From Nitrososphaerota archaeon (GTDB lineage: Archaea; Thermoproteota; Nitrososphaeria; Nitrososphaerales; UBA183): 6,089 nucleotides of DNA. Below, piece by piece: positions 5,087 to 6,089 of this stretch. The stretch lies in NCBI GenBank assembly GCA_027886925.1, contig JAPCJN010000122.1, positions 1-6,089 on the forward strand, in the 5' to 3' direction. The translations under genes and the position numbers were made by a program. Positions within the stretch are counted from its first letter, which is position 1; every line of letters begins with the position of its first letter. Under the pieces are notes generated by a model that saw nothing but the letters and a program-made list of their open reading frames with translations, made no database searches and was not told where the DNA came from.

Positions 5087-5569
5087 TCAGGCGAACTGCT
5101 CGATCAGCCGCAACGCTTCCGGCTTGAAAAGCTCTTCCAAGGTCCGCGGCTTCTTGTCGTCAAACACCTCTTCTGGATGCCATTTCGAGCCAAACGCGAT
5201 GAAGCGCATGAGAATGGGCAACGAGTCCACTCCCATCTCCGTGAGGGACCATCTCACCACGATCGTCGACTCCTTGTTTTCCGTGCATCTGATGTAGCCA
5301 GCCTCCTCCAAATCCCTGAGACGCATTGATAGGACTCGGGGAGTGAGACCTGGAATCGATTCGAGGAGACGGTTGAAGCGGTCTATCCTGCGTAACCCTA
5401 TGTCCCGCAGGATCAACATCGACCACTTCCTACCGAGCACGCCCAAGGTGGCCTTGATGGGACACTCCGCGAACCTGACGTTGGGGAGGAACGTCCCTAG
5501 CTCAGCATGACGTGCGACCAGTTCAATCGCTGCCTCCGTGGCTTTTCCCTTCTCGACTTGCCTTTGCAA
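5087..5569 (-). CDS. HxlR-family winged-helix transcriptional regulator
   Basis: A 160-aa cytoplasmic repressor or activator, dimeric in known family members. The HxlR domain begins at residue 36 with the conserved Cys-Pro (CPIKATLGVLGRKW) and runs through ILRDIGLRRIDRFNRLLESI, the recognition segment GLTPRVLSMRLRDLEEAGYI, the wing (ENKESTIVVRWSLT) and the LPILMRFIAFGSKW helix to about 130. Cys36 sits where thiol- or quinone-sensing relatives such as HypR, YodB and QsrR carry their redox Cys; Cys95 is a second candidate. There is an N-terminal extension of about 35 residues and a C-terminal extension of about 30. The start is TTG at 5569: an in-frame stop lies immediately upstream, and AAGGAG at 5575-5580 is a 5-nt spaced ribosome site. 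The gene is divergent from an MFS exporter and is the obvious candidate to bind the palindrome between them. Confidence 0.94.
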   Translation of the reverse strand: MQRQVEKGKATEAAIELVARHAELGTFLPNVRFAECPIKATLGVLGRKWSMLILRDIGLRRIDRFNRLLESIPGLTPRVLSMRLRDLEEAGYIRCTENKESTIVVRWSLTEMGVDSLPILMRFIAFGSKWHPEEVFDDKKPRTLEELFKPEALRLIEQFA

Positions 5570-5576
5570 CTATACT
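5570..5576. promoter_or_regulatory. Third copy of the HxlR-MFS operator half-site
   Basis: CTATACT here is an exact copy of 5601-5607, in the same orientation and 31 bp away, close to three helical turns. It directly abuts the TTG start of the HxlR gene, so binding there would favour autoregulation. Confidence 0.4.
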
Positions 5577-5591
5577 CCTTTTCCCATGCTT

Positions 5592-5601
5592 GTTTATAAG
5601 C
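5592..5601 (-). promoter_or_regulatory. TATA box of the HxlR gene (and possibly of MFS)
   Basis: The minus strand reads GCTTATAAAC. The predicted start near 5570 would make the HxlR message leaderless and exclude the AAGGAG site, so an alternative minus-strand TATA inside the palindrome (CTATACTAAG) with a start near 5581 is also plausible. The near-symmetric core could also serve MFS on the plus strand. Confidence 0.55.
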
Positions 5602-5616
5602 TATACTTAGTATAGC
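5600..5616. promoter_or_regulatory. 17-bp palindromic operator between HxlR and MFS genes
   Basis: GCTATACT (5600-5607), a single central T (5608), and AGTATAGC (5609-5616) form a perfect palindrome. It overlaps the TATA/BRE region used by one or both divergent promoters. Position, symmetry and a nearby repeat of the half-site point to the operator of the HxlR protein. Confidence 0.75.
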
Positions 5617-5667
5617 AAAGTCGTGGGCCAGCAAGGTCGACGGAAACCGACGAGATGTGATTGACTG

Positions 5668-6089
5668 ATGCGGTTCTCCGTCAACAAGTATCTCGGTTTG
5701 CAAGCATCTGAGGTGAAAGACGCCATCCAGGAGACAAGCGCCACCGTGACGGCGCCGCGGACTGGAACGAGCCCACAGGCGGTCGGCGTAACGCCCACGA
5801 AGAGAAACGCGTTGCTGATTATTGTGGGCGCGCTGCTCGCCCTGAGCCTCGGGGTCATGGACGTCAGCATAGTGGGGACCGCTGGGCCAACGATCATCTC
5901 CGACCTAGGTGGGCTCAGCCTCTACGCCTGGGTCTTCAGCGTCTACACGTTGGCGCAGCTGGTCTCGATGCCCATCCTCGGCAAGCTCTCCGATATCTAC
6001 GGCCGGAAGAGGTTCTTAATGGCAGGGCTGGTCATATTCATCGCAGGCTCGATCCTTTCGGGCGCCTCGCAGAACATCGACCAGCTGAT
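5668..6089 (+). CDS. MFS drug/H+ antiporter, DHA2 (EmrB/QacA) type, 3' end cut by window
   Basis: The first 140 codons of a proton-driven exporter in the cytoplasmic membrane. Residues 1-45 are a hydrophilic cytoplasmic N-terminus, longer than usual for the family. TM1 is about 48-68 and contains the antiporter motif D1 with the membrane Asp (LGVMDVSIVGTAGPTI, Asp65). TM2 is about 85-104. Motif A of the TM2-TM3 loop is intact (GKLSDIYGRKR, residues 105-115). TM3 is about 117-135. DHA2 members usually have 14 TM segments; the rest lies outside. ATG at 5668 is the first possible start after an in-frame TGA at 5662; TGTGAT 7 nt before it is a weak ribosome site, and GTG codons at residues 16 and 27 are less likely alternatives. 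Expression is probably controlled by the divergent HxlR protein through the palindrome. The substrate cannot be told from this part. Confidence 0.94.
   Translation, partial: MRFSVNKYLGLQASEVKDAIQETSATVTAPRTGTSPQAVGVTPTKRNALLIIVGALLALSLGVMDVSIVGTAGPTIISDLGGLSLYAWVFSVYTLAQLVSMPILGKLSDIYGRKRFLMAGLVIFIAGSILSGASQNIDQL

Noticed and set aside
4823..5329. Plus-strand open frame of 168 codons.
   Set aside because: Its second half is antisense to the HxlR gene, the composition is Arg/Ser/Pro-rich as in shadow frames, and there is no promoter or ribosome site.

Overview
This window reads as archaeal chromosome. Most genes have an A/T-rich TATA box centred about 26-30 nt before the start codon, which is the spacing expected of archaeal TBP/TFB promoters driving leaderless or short-leader mRNAs. 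The gene families also fit an archaeon: PadR, HxlR and Lrp/AsnC-like winged-helix regulators, a NitrOD5/DUF3227-like output domain, and a kumamolisin-type sedolisin with no signal peptide. Base composition is moderately GC-rich by eye. Within the archaea I lean towards a Nitrososphaeria/Thermoproteota or Thermoplasmatota relative, but the window holds no phylogenetic marker that could decide this.

Layout, left to right. (1) 1-1327, minus: 442 codons of a sedolisin (S53) serine-carboxyl peptidase, cut by the window edge just before its catalytic Ser. (2) 1465-2028, minus: a 187-aa protein whose C-terminal half looks like a NitrOD5/DUF3227 domain, with a strong TATA box, a strong Shine-Dalgarno and a TTG start. 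(3) 2029-2307: a divergent intergenic region with a 9-bp inverted repeat ahead of the next promoter. (4) 2308-3039, plus: two tandem PadR-like winged-helix genes 24 nt apart, probably one transcript. (5) 3040-3302: a pyrimidine-rich terminator-like tract, a perfect 8-bp hairpin, and a TATA box. (6) 3303-4391, plus: a 362-aa regulator built from two similar halves, each a helix-turn-helix followed by a sensor-like domain. (7) 4400-4534, minus: a previously easy-to-miss 44-aa ORF encoding a one-span membrane or exported peptide with a Gly/Pro/Asp tail; its TATA box sits where a leaderless start requires. (8) 4535-5086: about 550 bp with no convincing protein gene, but with a 12-bp palindrome containing TTATAA and a cluster of perfect hairpins that could be a structured RNA. 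(9) 5087-5569, minus: an HxlR-family regulator. (10) 5668-6089, plus: the N-terminus of an MFS drug/H+ antiporter of the DHA2 (EmrB/QacA) type, running off the window. HxlR and MFS are divergent across 98 bp that contain a perfect 17-bp palindrome and a third half-site, the layout of a regulator controlling itself and an efflux pump.

The overall theme is regulation: four DNA-binding regulators plus one likely signalling-output protein in 6 kb. The clearest functional unit is HxlR-operator-MFS. The items most likely to be undescribed are the 44-aa peptide and the hairpin cluster; both rest on sequence reading alone. There are no CRISPR arrays, rRNAs, intact tRNAs, insertion sequences or transposase genes that I can support.
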